Assembly: GCA_035695105.1 (NCBI GenBank) | Contig: DASSEV010000086.1 | Coordinates: forward strand, 24,796-88,795 | DNA: 64,000 bases | From: JAICYJ01 sp035695105 | GTDB taxonomy: Bacteria > Actinomycetota > Thermoleophilia > Gaiellales > JAICJC01 | Reading direction: 5' to 3' | Shown here: positions 54,256 through 63,978 of the stretch, piece after piece | Layout: the number at the start of each line of letters is the position of its first letter | Position numbering within the stretch: the stretch's first letter is position 1 | Notes under the pieces: model-generated | Databases searched by the model: none | The model's input: only the letters and a program-made list of their open reading frames with translations | What the model was told of the DNA's origin: nothing | Translations under genes and position numbers: made by a program

Positions 54256-57001
54256 GACCAGCCTCACCTCCGACCAGGCTCGGCGACTTGGTGCGCCGGA
54301 GCTGGATGGTCTTGTCGATCGCGACGAGGAGCGGCATCACCAGCGACAGCCCGAGCACGGCCAGCCACTCATGACCCGTCAGCGACACCGTGTCGAGCAG
54401 CCGCTGGAGCATGTTCAGCTCCACCGCGGCCCAGGTCAGCGTCCATCCGAGCAGGATCCACCCCAGGTAGGGGAAGATCGGCGATGACCAGGCGGGCTCG
54501 CGCTCCCGGCGCATGACCAGACCCAGGTTCACCGCGCTCAGCGCGACCACCGCGAAGGCCATCGTCATCGACACCGAGCCGTGCTTGGTGCTCGGGTTGT
54601 CGGGCCCCCACTCGAGGATCGACAGCGCGATCACCGCAGTCACGAAGCCGCTCAGCACCCAGCGCACGATCTGCGGCCGGTTGACGATCTTCGTGCCCGG
54701 CTTGCGCGGCGGACGCTGCATCACGCTCGGGTCGGGTACGTCGACCACGAACCCGATCACGACCGTGACGACCACGAAGAACTTGCAGAACAGCAGCTGC
54801 ATCGGGAACAGCGCAACGCCGCCATTGACGTTCAGGATCGTCGCGAGCAGCATCAGCTGCAGCACCGACGAGAGGATCGTCAGCTGCAGCTTCACGTACG
54901 AGGAGATCCTCCGGTAGATGTCGCGGCCGAGGTCGACCGCGCGCACCAGCGTGGCGAAGTTGTCGTCGGTGAGCACGATCTTCGCGGCCTGCTTCGTCAC
55001 CTCCGAGCCGCTCCCCATCGCAACACCGATGTCCGCCTGCTTCAAGGCTGCCGCATCGTTGACGGCGTCGCCGGTCATTGCGACCACGTCGCCTGACTCC
55101 TGCATCAGCTTTGCCAGCCGGAGCTTGTCCTCAGGGGTGACGCGGCCGAACACGTGCAGCTCCGGCAGCTTCGCCTTCAGCTCCTCGTCGCTGAGCTTCG
55201 CGATCTCGGCCCCCGTCATCACGCCGACGCCCAGCCCGAGCTCGTCGGCGATGGCGCGCGCCGTGATCGTGTGGTCGCCGGTGATCATCCGCACGTCAAC
55301 GCCGGCGGCGAGCGCCACCCGCACCGCCTCCTTGGCCTCGGCACGGAGCGGGTCGATGATCCCCACGAGGCCGACCAGCACCTGGTCGGACACGGCGGCC
55401 ATCGGGTCGGCCAGCGCCGACTGCATCTCGGCGTCGTTGAGTCCCCGCGCGGCGAACGCCAGCACGCGCAGGCCCTGCTCGGAGAGCTTGGTGTTCGCCG
55501 CCAGCAGCTCGTCCTTCATCTGCTCGATCGGCACGACCTGCCCGTGCCGGAGCGCAGATCCGCAGAGGCCGATGACGATGTCGGGCGCGCCCTTGGTGGT
55601 CATGAAGTGGCTCTCATGGACGACCGGCCCCGACAGCCACTCCGGACGATCGTGGAACGTGGCCATGTACTTGTAGGCGGAGTCGAACGGAACCTCGGCA
55701 CGCCGCGGGAGCTCCGCCCTCGTCTCCTCAGCACCGACGCCCATCTTGGCCGCCAGCACGACCAGCGCCGCCTCGGTCGGATCGCCGATCACCGCGCCGT
55801 CATCGCTGACCGTCGCGTCGCTGCAGAGCGACAGCCCGAGCGCCAGCGGCCGGAAGTCCGGCAGATCCGCGCCGGCCGGCCCGAGGATCGCGCCGGCCTT
55901 GCTGTAGCCGCCGCCCTCGACGTGGTACCACGAGCCGCCGGCGAACATCGTGGTCACCGTCATCGCGTTCAGGGTCAGCGTTCCGGTCTTGTCGCTGTTG
56001 ATGGCCGTGGTGCCGCCCAGCGTCTCGACGTCGGTCAGGCTCTTCACGACCGCCTTGTGCTCGGCCAGCCGCTGCGCGCCGGAAGACAGCATCGCCTGCA
56101 CGAACGTGGGCAGCCCGGTCGGGATCGACGCGATCCCCGTCGAGACGCAGAGCAGCAGCAGCGTGTCGAGGGACTGCCCGCGGTGGTACCCGAACGCGGC
56201 GATGATGGCGACAGCCAGCCAGGCGACCACGCCGAACACCTTCGTCATGCTGTCGAGCTCCAGCTGAAGCGGTGAGCGGGTGCGCTTCGTGCTCGTCACC
56301 ATGTCCGCGATGCGGCCCATCTGCGTCGAGGTGCCGGTCTCGACCACGATCGCGGTCGCCGTCCCGCGCGTCACCTGGGTGTTCTGGAACACCAGGTTGA
56401 TGCGATCGCCCAGGGCGGTGTCGGCGTCGAGCACGCTGCCGGCGTCCTTCGCGATGGGCGCGCTCTCGCCGGTCAGCGCCGCCTCCTGCAGCTCCAGGGT
56501 CGCGGAGACGGCCAGCCGCGCGTCCGCGGGGACGATGTCGCCGGCCTCGAGCAGGACCACGTCGCCGGGGACGAGCCCCGTGGAATCGATCTCCTCGATG
56601 CGGCCCCCGCGCCGCACGCGCGCATGCGGCACCTGCAGCTGGGCCAGGGCCTCGACGCTGGCCAGCGCGTTCAGCTCCTGCTTCGAGCCCATGACCACGT
56701 TGAACGTGACCAGGCCGAACACGACCAGGGCAGTGGCGTACTGCCCGATCACCAGGCTGGCCACGCCGACGATCAGCAGCATGATGTTCATCGGGTTGGA
56801 CAGCTGCCCGCGGGCCACCACCCAGACGCTCGGCGGCGGCTCGGTGGGAAGCGAGTTGGGTCCGTACTGCTGCAGGCGGCGCTCGACCTCCGCGGCGTCC
56901 AGGCCCGTGTCGATGCCGACCTGAAGCGCAGCGGCTGCCTGCTCGGGCGTCTGGCTCTGCCAGGGCACGGCTTCCACCGGCTGGTTGAGGGTCGTTGTCA
57001 C
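54248..57001 (-). CDS. P-type cation-transporting ATPase with unusual ion-binding helices
   Basis: A 917-residue P2-like ATPase: actuator TGES (177-180), phosphorylation site NSDKTGTLT (Asp337), KGAPD nucleotide-binding block, hinge VAMTGDAVNDAAALKQADIG. The cation-binding helix 4 reads IPTGLP (294-298) where Ca/Mg/Na,K pumps have PEGL, and helix 6 (LLFCKFFVVVTVVIGFVVD) lacks the NxxTD pattern. Substrate cannot be assigned; a proton or polyamine role is conceivable. The gene lies 7 bases after arcB and overlaps the APC gene, so it belongs to the arginine deiminase operon. Confidence 0.9.
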   Translation of the reverse strand: MTTTLNQPVEAVPWQSQTPEQAAAALQVGIDTGLDAAEVERRLQQYGPNSLPTEPPPSVWVVARGQLSNPMNIMLLIVGVASLVIGQYATALVVFGLVTFNVVMGSKQELNALASVEALAQLQVPHARVRRGGRIEEIDSTGLVPGDVVLLEAGDIVPADARLAVSATLELQEAALTGESAPIAKDAGSVLDADTALGDRINLVFQNTQVTRGTATAIVVETGTSTQMGRIADMVTSTKRTRSPLQLELDSMTKVFGVVAWLAVAIIAAFGYHRGQSLDTLLLLCVSTGIASIPTGLPTFVQAMLSSGAQRLAEHKAVVKSLTDVETLGGTTAINSDKTGTLTLNAMTVTTMFAGGSWYHVEGGGYSKAGAILGPAGADLPDFRPLALGLSLCSDATVSDDGAVIGDPTEAALVVLAAKMGVGAEETRAELPRRAEVPFDSAYKYMATFHDRPEWLSGPVVHESHFMTTKGAPDIVIGLCGSALRHGQVVPIEQMKDELLAANTKLSEQGLRVLAFAARGLNDAEMQSALADPMAAVSDQVLVGLVGIIDPLRAEAKEAVRVALAAGVDVRMITGDHTITARAIADELGLGVGVMTGAEIAKLSDEELKAKLPELHVFGRVTPEDKLRLAKLMQESGDVVAMTGDAVNDAAALKQADIGVAMGSGSEVTKQAAKIVLTDDNFATLVRAVDLGRDIYRRISSYVKLQLTILSSVLQLMLLATILNVNGGVALFPMQLLFCKFFVVVTVVIGFVVDVPDPSVMQRPPRKPGTKIVNRPQIVRWVLSGFVTAVIALSILEWGPDNPSTKHGSVSMTMAFAVVALSAVNLGLVMRREREPAWSSPIFPYLGWILLGWTLTWAAVELNMLQRLLDTVSLTGHEWLAVLGLSLVMPLLVAIDKTIQLRRTKSPSLVGGEAGRD

Positions 57002-57008
57002 GGCCTGA

Positions 57009-58016
57009 TCAGCGGCCGATGGTCGCGACCATGACGGCCTTGATGGTGTGCATCCGGTTCTCGGCCTCGTCCCACACGATGGAGGCCGGCGACTCGAACA
57101 CCTCCTCGGTCACCTCGAGCGCGTCGAGCCCGTACTTCTCGAAGATCTCCTTGCCGACCTCGGTCTCCGTGTTGTGGAAGGCCGGCAGGCAGTGCATGAA
57201 CTTGGCGTCCGGGTTGCCGGTCATCCGCATCACGTCCGCGTTGACCTGGTAGGGCTTGAGCAGCGCGATCCGCTCCCGCCACACCTCGTCCGGCTCACCC
57301 ATCGAGACCCACACGTCGGTGGCCACGAAGTCGCAGCCCGCGAGGGCCTGCTCCACGTGCTCGGTGACCGTGATCGTCGCCCCCGTGCTCTCTGCGACCT
57401 CGCGGGCGCTGTCCAGCACCTCGTCCGACGGCCACAGGCTGCGCGGGCTGGCGATGCGCACGTCCATGCCGAACTTGGCCCCGCCCACCAGATAGGTGTC
57501 GGCCATGTTGAACCGGGCGTCGCCGAGGTAGCAGAAAGCGACGTCGGAGAGCTGTTTGGACGAGTGCTCGCGCATGGTCAGGAAGTCGGCCAGGATCTGG
57601 GTCGGATGCCACTCGTCGGTGAGCCCGTTGTAGACCGGGACGCCGGCGTGCGCGGCGAGGTCATCCGCGACGTTCTCGGCGAAGCCGCGGTACTCGATCG
57701 CGTCGTACATCCGGCCCAGCACGCGGGCGGTGTCCTTGACGGTCTCCTTGTGGCCCATGTGCGAGCCGGACGGCCCGATGAACGTGACGTGGGCGCCCTG
57801 GTCGTAGGCGGCCACCTCGAACGCGCAGCGCGTGCGAGTCGAGTCCTTCTCGAAGATCAGCGCGATCTCCTTGCCCCGCAGCCGCTGCTCCTCCCTGCCC
57901 TCCCGCTTCGCAGCCTTCAGCTCGGCCGCGAGATCGAGCAGATACTCCAGCTCCGCGCTCGAATAGTCGGCGAACGTGAGGAAATGGCGGCCGTGCAGAT
58001 CGACGGTGGTGCTCAT
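57009..58016 (-). CDS. arcB: Ornithine carbamoyltransferase (catabolic, ADI pathway)
   Basis: A 335-residue enzyme: carbamoyl-phosphate site KDSTRTR, DEWHPTQILADF, ornithine/citrulline site DVWVSMGE and HCLPAFHN. It phosphorolyses citrulline to ornithine and carbamoyl phosphate when working with arcA. Placed 16 bases after arcA. The length and the adjacent arginine deiminase favour the catabolic (ArcB) role over ArgF, though sequence alone does not separate them. Confidence 0.95.
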   Translation of the reverse strand: MSTTVDLHGRHFLTFADYSSAELEYLLDLAAELKAAKREGREEQRLRGKEIALIFEKDSTRTRCAFEVAAYDQGAHVTFIGPSGSHMGHKETVKDTARVLGRMYDAIEYRGFAENVADDLAAHAGVPVYNGLTDEWHPTQILADFLTMREHSSKQLSDVAFCYLGDARFNMADTYLVGGAKFGMDVRIASPRSLWPSDEVLDSAREVAESTGATITVTEHVEQALAGCDFVATDVWVSMGEPDEVWRERIALLKPYQVNADVMRMTGNPDAKFMHCLPAFHNTETEVGKEIFEKYGLDALEVTEEVFESPASIVWDEAENRMHTIKAVMVATIGR

Positions 58017-58032
58017 GGTGCCCCCTTGCTGA

Positions 58033-59265
58033 TCACGGGTCGCGAACGATCGGACAGGTCATGCAGTGGCCGCCTCCGCGGCCGCGCCCGAGCTCCGAAC
58101 CGGCGATGGTGTGCACCTCGATCCCGGCCTTCTCGAGCTTGAAGTTGGTCGCCTCGTTGCGCTCGTAGGCAACGACCACGCCCGGCTCCAGGGCGACGAC
58201 GTTGTTGCCGTCGTCCCACTGGTTGCGCTCCGCCTCGAACTCGTCGCCGCCGGTGGTGACCACCGTCAGCCGCTCGAGGCCAAGGGCGTCCTGCACCTCC
58301 TCGAGGAAGGTGCGCTCCGATTCGCGGGCCGTGAGGCCGACGGGGCCGCCGGGCTCGAACAGGATCGGCAGGATCTGGGACACCACCGGCTCGTAGATCG
58401 TGACGAGGTCGCGGTTGCAGAACGTGAACACCGTGTCCAGGTGCATGGCGGCCCGCTCGCGCGGCATCATCGCCCCGATCACCAGCCGCGCGGCTCCGGC
58501 GGCGAACAGGTTCTGCGCCAGGATCGAGACGGCCCGGGCGTTGCTCCGCTCGCCCATGCCGACCAGCACGACGCCGTCCCCGACCGGCATCATGTCGCCG
58601 CCCTCCATCCGCGCCAGCCCCCAGTCGTGGTCGGCGCCGCCGAACCAGATCGGGAACTCGGCCGCCTTGAACCGCGGGTGGAAGCGGTAGATCGTCTCGC
58701 AGTTCAGGGTCTCGAGCTGCCGCGCGGGCCAGTACATCGGGTTGAGCGAGACGCCGCCGTACAGCCACGCGCTGGTGTCGCGCGTGAACAGCTGGTTCGG
58801 AAGCGGCTGCAGGACGAAGTCGGTCGGCCGCATCGCGTGGTCGATCTGACGGTGGATCTCGTCCGGGAGCTCCTGCACCGTCACGCCGCCGGTCATGTGC
58901 GTCGCCAGGTCGGCGCTGGTCATCCCCTTCAGCCAGTCGTGCAGCGGCTCGGCGAACATGACGGTGACGTCCTCGGGGCGGACGCGGTGCCCGAGCAGGA
59001 ACTCGCGCGCGGCGGGGTCGTCGAGCGCCTCAGAGAGCAGCTCGTGCAGGAGCAGCACCTCGACGCCGCGCTCGCGCATGACGTCGACGAACGCGTCGAA
59101 CTCCTGCCGCGCCCGCCGCACCCAGATCACGTCGTCGAACAGCAGGTCGTGGCAGTTCGTCGGTGACAGCCGCTCGTGGGCCAGATCCGGCCGGTGAACC
59201 ATCACCGTGCGCAGGCGCCCGACCTCCGAGTGGACGCCCAGCGTGGTCGCAGTCTCAACGCTCAT
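58033..59265 (-). CDS. arcA: Arginine deiminase
   Basis: A 410-residue enzyme converting arginine to citrulline and ammonia. Motifs FTRDTSAW, MEGGDMMPVGDGVVLVG, and the C-terminal GGGHCMTCPIVRD with catalytic Cys401 are all present. ATG 59265 begins MSVETATTLGVHSEVGRL. First gene of arcA-arcB-ATPase-APC. No carbamate kinase gene (arcC) is present in the operon, so the ATP-yielding last step must be encoded elsewhere or be absent. Confidence 0.97.
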   Translation of the reverse strand: MSVETATTLGVHSEVGRLRTVMVHRPDLAHERLSPTNCHDLLFDDVIWVRRARQEFDAFVDVMRERGVEVLLLHELLSEALDDPAAREFLLGHRVRPEDVTVMFAEPLHDWLKGMTSADLATHMTGGVTVQELPDEIHRQIDHAMRPTDFVLQPLPNQLFTRDTSAWLYGGVSLNPMYWPARQLETLNCETIYRFHPRFKAAEFPIWFGGADHDWGLARMEGGDMMPVGDGVVLVGMGERSNARAVSILAQNLFAAGAARLVIGAMMPRERAAMHLDTVFTFCNRDLVTIYEPVVSQILPILFEPGGPVGLTARESERTFLEEVQDALGLERLTVVTTGGDEFEAERNQWDDGNNVVALEPGVVVAYERNEATNFKLEKAGIEVHTIAGSELGRGRGGGHCMTCPIVRDP

Positions 59266-59425
59266 GTCAGTACTCCTCAGCGTCCTCGGTGCCGCCTGGT
59301 TGCCGTGCTTCGCATCTCAAGTATCCGGACGACGGCCACCCGCCCCTCACCCTGATGGGACCATCCGGAATTGCCACCAACCGGTTACGCGCGAGCAGCG
59401 CCGCCGCGACCGGTAGCATCGACCG

Positions 59426-60676
59426 GTGCGACGCCACGCCAGATCGCTCGTGCGCGCGTCCGTCGGGCCTCCGCGCCCCGGCTTCCGCCGGTTCTGGCTC
59501 GCCACCGCGATCAGCGTCCTCGGGACGTGGATCGCCGCGGTCGCGCTCGCGATCCGCATGTTCGACGTGACCGGCTCGCCCGGCTGGGTGTCGGCGCTGC
59601 TCTTCGCCGAGTTCACGCCGCTGGTGCTGATCGGCTTCCTGTTCGGCCACCGGCTCGACCGGCTGCCCATGCGCGGCGCGCTGGTGGCGAGCGACCTCGT
59701 CTCGGCCGCGGTGTTCGGCGCGCTGGCATTCGTCGACACGCCCCTCGCCGTGGTCGCCCTGGCCGGCGCCGCCGGGATCGCCGGGGGCATCGCTCGCCCG
59801 CTGTCGACCGCAGCAGTGCCGGTGCTGGTGCCCGACGACGAGCTCGAGCAGGCGACCGGGGCGGTCGGCTCGGCTGACAATGCGATGACGTTCCTCGGTG
59901 AGGTGGTCGGCGGCGTGCTCGTCGGCACCGTCGGCGCATCCGTCGCACTCGGGCTGAACGCGGCGTCGTTCGTGGTGTCGGCGGCGCTGATCGCGGGAAC
60001 GGCGGCGCTCTCGCGCCCGGGGCACGTCGACGCGCCGACCAGCGCGTCCCTGCGCCCGCGCGAGACCCTCCGCCGCATCCGCCGGTCGCCGGTGCTGCGC
60101 CAGATCGCGGTCGGCTGGGGAGCCGGCACAGTCGTGCTCGGCGTCGTGCTCGCCGTCCAGGTGCCGCTCCTGCGCGGGCACTTCCGGGCGTCGGCAGCCG
60201 CGGTCGGCCTGATCCTCGGCCTCGACGCGGCCGGCCTCGTCGCCGGCAGCCTGTTCGCTGGCACGCGGAGCTTCGGAAGGGCGGCGTTTCCGCTGTCGCT
60301 GGCCGGCATGGGCGCCAGCGTGATGATCGCAGGCGCCTCGTCCTGGCTCGGGCTCGCCGCATTCGGGCTTGCCGCCCTGGGCGTGTTCAACGGCGTGGCC
60401 ATCATCATCAACCGCACCCGCGCCGTGCGCGGCACCGAGCCGGCCGAGCGGGCCAGCACGATCGCCTTCCTGATCGCCCTCGCGGCAAGCGGACAGGTGA
60501 CCGGGACGATCCTGGGCGGCGTGCTCGCGACGGCTCTCTCGCCGCGCTGGGCGTTCGTGCTGGCCGGGACGTTCGCGCTGCTGGTGGCGGCACCGGTCGC
60601 CCTGGCCGTCGGGCCGCGGGCGGAGTGGCAGCTGCGCCGCTCGCCATGGGCGGAGCGCGGCCGCCGGCCGCAGTAA
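59426..60676 (+). CDS. MFS transporter, probable drug/small-molecule exporter
   Basis: A 416-residue membrane protein with about 12 helices. The intracellular A-motif-like loop is GHRLDRLPMRGALVASDL between helices 2 and 3. The fold and the PLSTAAVPVLVPDDELEQATGAVGSADN segment resemble the MFS_3/enterobactin-exporter-like group. GTG 59426. It is divergent from arcA (160-base gap). Confidence 0.85.
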   Translation: MRRHARSLVRASVGPPRPGFRRFWLATAISVLGTWIAAVALAIRMFDVTGSPGWVSALLFAEFTPLVLIGFLFGHRLDRLPMRGALVASDLVSAAVFGALAFVDTPLAVVALAGAAGIAGGIARPLSTAAVPVLVPDDELEQATGAVGSADNAMTFLGEVVGGVLVGTVGASVALGLNAASFVVSAALIAGTAALSRPGHVDAPTSASLRPRETLRRIRRSPVLRQIAVGWGAGTVVLGVVLAVQVPLLRGHFRASAAAVGLILGLDAAGLVAGSLFAGTRSFGRAAFPLSLAGMGASVMIAGASSWLGLAAFGLAALGVFNGVAIIINRTRAVRGTEPAERASTIAFLIALAASGQVTGTILGGVLATALSPRWAFVLAGTFALLVAAPVALAVGPRAEWQLRRSPWAERGRRPQ

Positions 60677-60752
60677 CGGCACCGTTTGCCAAATCCTTAC
60701 GACCGGATTACGCCGCGCTTGCAACCGGCTCCTACAACGAGAGCGGGGCACG

Positions 60753-61676
60753 ATGGGTCAACACCGCATGCAACACCCGCTCCTTCGGGCGCTGGGCGCC
60801 CTCGCCTGCGCCGGTGCCGTCGCAGTGATGCTGGCTGCGACCGCACCGGCGCCGGCGGCCCAGGCGTCGCGGGTGCCACACCGCGTGCTGCGCATCGGCG
60901 ACGGGGGAACGCTCGTCCGGCGGTTGCAGCGTCTGCTGCACGTCCCAGCCGACGGCATCTTCGGTCCCGGCACGCGGCACGCCGTGCGCGCGTTCCAGCG
61001 GAGGCACCATCTGCTGGCCGACGGCCAGGTCGGGCCGCACACCTGGCGGGCGCTGCTGCGCAGATCCGGCGCACGGCGCCACCGGGTCGATGACGGCATC
61101 CTGCGGCTGGGGGACCGCGGGGCCGCCGTCGCCCGGGTGCAGCACATGCTGCATTCGCGGGTGAACGGCCTGTACGACCGGCGGACGTACCTGACGGTGC
61201 GGCGGTTCCAGCGCGCGCACCACCTCACGGTCGACGGCGAGGTCGGCCCGCACACGCTGCGGGCGCTCCTGCGGGCGTCGCGTTCCGGGCATGCGAGGCG
61301 GCACCATGTCCGGCACGCGACGCTCGGAGGCCGTGCGGCGCGGCTCGCGAAGCGGTACAAGGGCACGCCGTACCGGTGGGGCGGCGAGACGCCGAGCGGA
61401 TTCGACTGCTCCGGGCTCGTCCAGTACGTGTACGGCCGGCTCGGCGTCCAGCTCCCGCGCGTCACCTACGCGCAGTGGTACGCCGGACGGCACATCCGCC
61501 GCGACCAGCTGCGGGCGGGCGATCTGGTCTTCTTCGACCATCACAGCCACGTCGGCATCTACACCGGCCACGGCTGGTTCGTCCACGCGCCGCATCGCGG
61601 AGCGCGGGTGCAGGCGTCGGAGCTCGGTCACCGGTGGTTCCGGCGCCACTTCGACGGCGCAGTGCGCGTCTCCTAG
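60753..61676 (+). CDS. Secreted NlpC/P60 cell-wall hydrolase with two PG-binding domains
   Basis: A 307-residue exported protein: signal peptide ending near APAAQA, two peptidoglycan-binding_1 units (about 45-105, VLRIGDGGTLVRRLQRLL; and 117-175, ILRLGDRGAAVARVQHML) each with the DG..G..T..AV..FQ pattern, and a C-terminal NlpC/P60 domain with Cys219 (GFDCSGLVQY), His266 (HVGIY) and His278. It should cleave peptidoglycan stem peptides during growth or division. The C-terminus is convergent with the uvrD/pcrA gene. Confidence 0.93.
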   Translation: MGQHRMQHPLLRALGALACAGAVAVMLAATAPAPAAQASRVPHRVLRIGDGGTLVRRLQRLLHVPADGIFGPGTRHAVRAFQRRHHLLADGQVGPHTWRALLRRSGARRHRVDDGILRLGDRGAAVARVQHMLHSRVNGLYDRRTYLTVRRFQRAHHLTVDGEVGPHTLRALLRASRSGHARRHHVRHATLGGRAARLAKRYKGTPYRWGGETPSGFDCSGLVQYVYGRLGVQLPRVTYAQWYAGRHIRRDQLRAGDLVFFDHHSHVGIYTGHGWFVHAPHRGARVQASELGHRWFRRHFDGAVRVS

Positions 61677-61695
61677 CCCGCCGGCGCGGACCGCC

Positions 61696-63876
61696 TTAGA
61701 TCTTGGTCAGCGGGGCGTAGCCGAGCACGAGCCGGCGCTCGGAGCCGTCCTCGCGGAAGCGCACCGTGACCGTGCCGTCCCCGGAGAGCGCGATGACCGT
61801 CCCCTCCCCCAGCGTCGCGTGCGCCACCTCGTCGCCGACCGACAGGTCGAGCCGCGGCATCTCGGGAGCCTGGAACGCGCGCCGAGGCGCGCCGGTCACG
61901 GTGTCGCCGCCCACAGGAGCCGCCCAGGCGGGTGCCTGGCGCTCCCACTCGACCCCCTCGGCCGGGAGCTCGTCCAGGAAGCGCGAGGCGCGGTTGAACC
62001 CGCGTGCCCCGAAGATGGTGCGTGCCCGCGCGTAGGTGAGCGTCAGCCCGCGCTGCGCGCGCGTCATGCCGACGTAGCAGAGGCGGCGCTCCTCCCCCTC
62101 GTTGCCCTCGTCCAGCGAGCGCTGGTGCGGGAACAGGCCCTCCTCGAGGCCGATCATGAAGACGATCGGGAACTCGAGCCCCTTGGCGTTGTGCAGCGTC
62201 ATCAGCGTGACGCGGCCGCGGTCGTCGTCGATCGAGTCCTGGTCGGTGTAGAGGGAGATCTCCTGGAGAAAGGCCGACAGCCGTGATGACTCCTCGACGT
62301 CCTCGCCGCGCTGGTCGAACTCGCGGGCGACGCCGACCAGCTCCTGCAGGTTCTCGAGCCGCCCCTGGGCCTCGATCGTGCGCTCGGCCTGGAGCATGTC
62401 CGCGTAGCCCGTCTGCGTGAGCACGCGCTCCATCAGGTCGCCGACCGGAGCCTCGTGGGCGCCGTCGCGCAGGTCCTCGATCAGCTCGCCGAACCGGCGG
62501 ACGTTCGCGGCAGCCGCGCTCCCGAGCGGCGATGCCTCTACGTCGCCGACGGCATCCCAGAGCGTCACTTCCAGCGACCGCGCGTAGGCGCCGAGCCGGT
62601 CGAGTGACGTCGACCCGATGCCCCGACGGGGCTGGTTGACGATCCGCCGCAGCGACACCTCGTCGGCCGGGTTGTCGAGCACCTGCAGGTAGGCGATCAG
62701 ATCCTTGACCTCGGCCCGCTCGTAGAACTTCGGTCCGCCGACCACGCGGTAGTCGATGCCCTGCCGGGTCAGCAGATCCTCGAGCACGCGCGACTGGGCG
62801 TTCATCCGGTAGAAGACGGCGATCTCACCGGCGCTGGCACCATCGTCGAGCGCCGCCTGGATGCGGCCGGCCACATAGCGGGCCTCGGCATGCTCGTCCT
62901 CGGCCTCGACCACGCGCAGCGGCTCCCCGGTGCCCAGGTCCGACCAGAGCCGCTTGGGCTTGCGGTCGCGGTTGTGCTCGATCACGCTGTTCGCGGCGTC
63001 GAGGATCGTCTGGGTCGACCGGTAGTTCTGCTCCAGCGGGATCACGACGGCGTTCGGGAAGTCCTGCTCGAACTCCGCGATGTTGCGGATGTCCGCGCCG
63101 CGGAAGGCGTAGATGGACTGGTCCTGGTCGCCGACCACGGCGAGGTTGCGATGCTTCTCGGCCAGGATCGACACCAGCCGGAACTGGGCGTGGTTCGTGT
63201 CCTGGTACTCGTCGACCATCACGTAGCGAAACGCCTGCTGCCAGTGCCGCCGGGCCTCGGGCACCCGCTCCAGCAACAGCACGGTCTTCATGATCAGGTC
63301 GTCGAAGTCCATCGCGTTGGCGGCCGACAGACGGCGCTCGTAGAGGTCGTAGACCGACGCCACCGTTTCCTCGAAGTAGCCGCCCACCCGCTCGGCGTAG
63401 AGGTCGGGCGTCAGCAGCCGGTCCTTCGCGTGCGAGATGGCGCCGTGCACCGCCCGCGGGACGAACCGCTTCGGGTCCTTGCCCAGGTCCTCGATGCAGC
63501 TCTTCACCAGCCGCACCTGGTCGGCCTGGTCGTAGATCGTGAAGGTGGAGCGGTAGCCGATCAGCTCCGCGTCCCTGCGCAGCATCCGGCCGCACGCGCT
63601 GTGGAACGTCATCACCCACATGCGAGCGGCGATGCGACCGCCGACCAGCCCCTCTACCCGCTCCTTCATCTCGGCCGCGGCGCGGTTCGTGAAGGTGATG
63701 GCGAGAATCTCGGACGGCGACGCCAGCCCCTCGCTGATCAGGTGGGCGATCCGGTGAGTGAGCACCCGGGTCTTGCCGGAGCCGGCGCCGGCGACCACCA
63801 GCAGCGGCCCCTCGGTGCAGAGCACCGCCTCGCGCTGCTGCGGGTTGAGGGTGTCGAGCGAGGGTGCCACGGCCAT
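61696..63876 (-). CDS. pcrA: UvrD/PcrA-type DNA helicase
   Basis: A 726-residue superfamily 1A helicase. Q-motif LNPQQREAV, Walker A VVAGAGSGKTR, motif Ia FTNRAAAEMKERV, motif II DEYQDTNHAQ, III VVGDQDQSIYAFRGA, IV VIPLEQNYRSTQ, V TLMTLHNAKGLEFPIVF, VI RRLCYVGMTRAQRGL. It unwinds DNA in repair and clears blocked replication. ATG 63876 was chosen; an in-frame GTG at 63933 gives 19 more residues. The C-terminal tail with GDEVAHATLGEGTVIAL is the PcrA/UvrD Tudor-like RNA-polymerase-binding segment. Confidence 0.96.
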   Translation of the reverse strand: MAVAPSLDTLNPQQREAVLCTEGPLLVVAGAGSGKTRVLTHRIAHLISEGLASPSEILAITFTNRAAAEMKERVEGLVGGRIAARMWVMTFHSACGRMLRRDAELIGYRSTFTIYDQADQVRLVKSCIEDLGKDPKRFVPRAVHGAISHAKDRLLTPDLYAERVGGYFEETVASVYDLYERRLSAANAMDFDDLIMKTVLLLERVPEARRHWQQAFRYVMVDEYQDTNHAQFRLVSILAEKHRNLAVVGDQDQSIYAFRGADIRNIAEFEQDFPNAVVIPLEQNYRSTQTILDAANSVIEHNRDRKPKRLWSDLGTGEPLRVVEAEDEHAEARYVAGRIQAALDDGASAGEIAVFYRMNAQSRVLEDLLTRQGIDYRVVGGPKFYERAEVKDLIAYLQVLDNPADEVSLRRIVNQPRRGIGSTSLDRLGAYARSLEVTLWDAVGDVEASPLGSAAAANVRRFGELIEDLRDGAHEAPVGDLMERVLTQTGYADMLQAERTIEAQGRLENLQELVGVAREFDQRGEDVEESSRLSAFLQEISLYTDQDSIDDDRGRVTLMTLHNAKGLEFPIVFMIGLEEGLFPHQRSLDEGNEGEERRLCYVGMTRAQRGLTLTYARARTIFGARGFNRASRFLDELPAEGVEWERQAPAWAAPVGGDTVTGAPRRAFQAPEMPRLDLSVGDEVAHATLGEGTVIALSGDGTVTVRFREDGSERRLVLGYAPLTKI

Positions 63877-63938
63877 CAGCCGGCGCTCATTTCGGCTGGG
63901 GCGCGGTCCACCCTCGGAGTTTAGACGGGCCACCGGGA

Positions 63939-63959
63939 GGCGGCGGGGCTCCCGCCGCC
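63939..63959. terminator. GC-rich hairpin between partial gene and pcrA
   Basis: GGCGGCGGG-GCT-CCCGCCGCC, a perfect 9-bp stem with a 3-nt loop, without a T tract on either strand. It would follow the gene ending at 63979 on the minus strand; termination by this alone is uncertain. Confidence 0.4.
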
Positions 63960-63978
63960 CCCCGGGTGTGCCGGGTGT

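Noticed and set aside
63939..63959. Strong hairpin as part of a repeat family
   Set aside because: No second copy of its sequence was noticed in the window; it is best treated as a local terminator-like structure.
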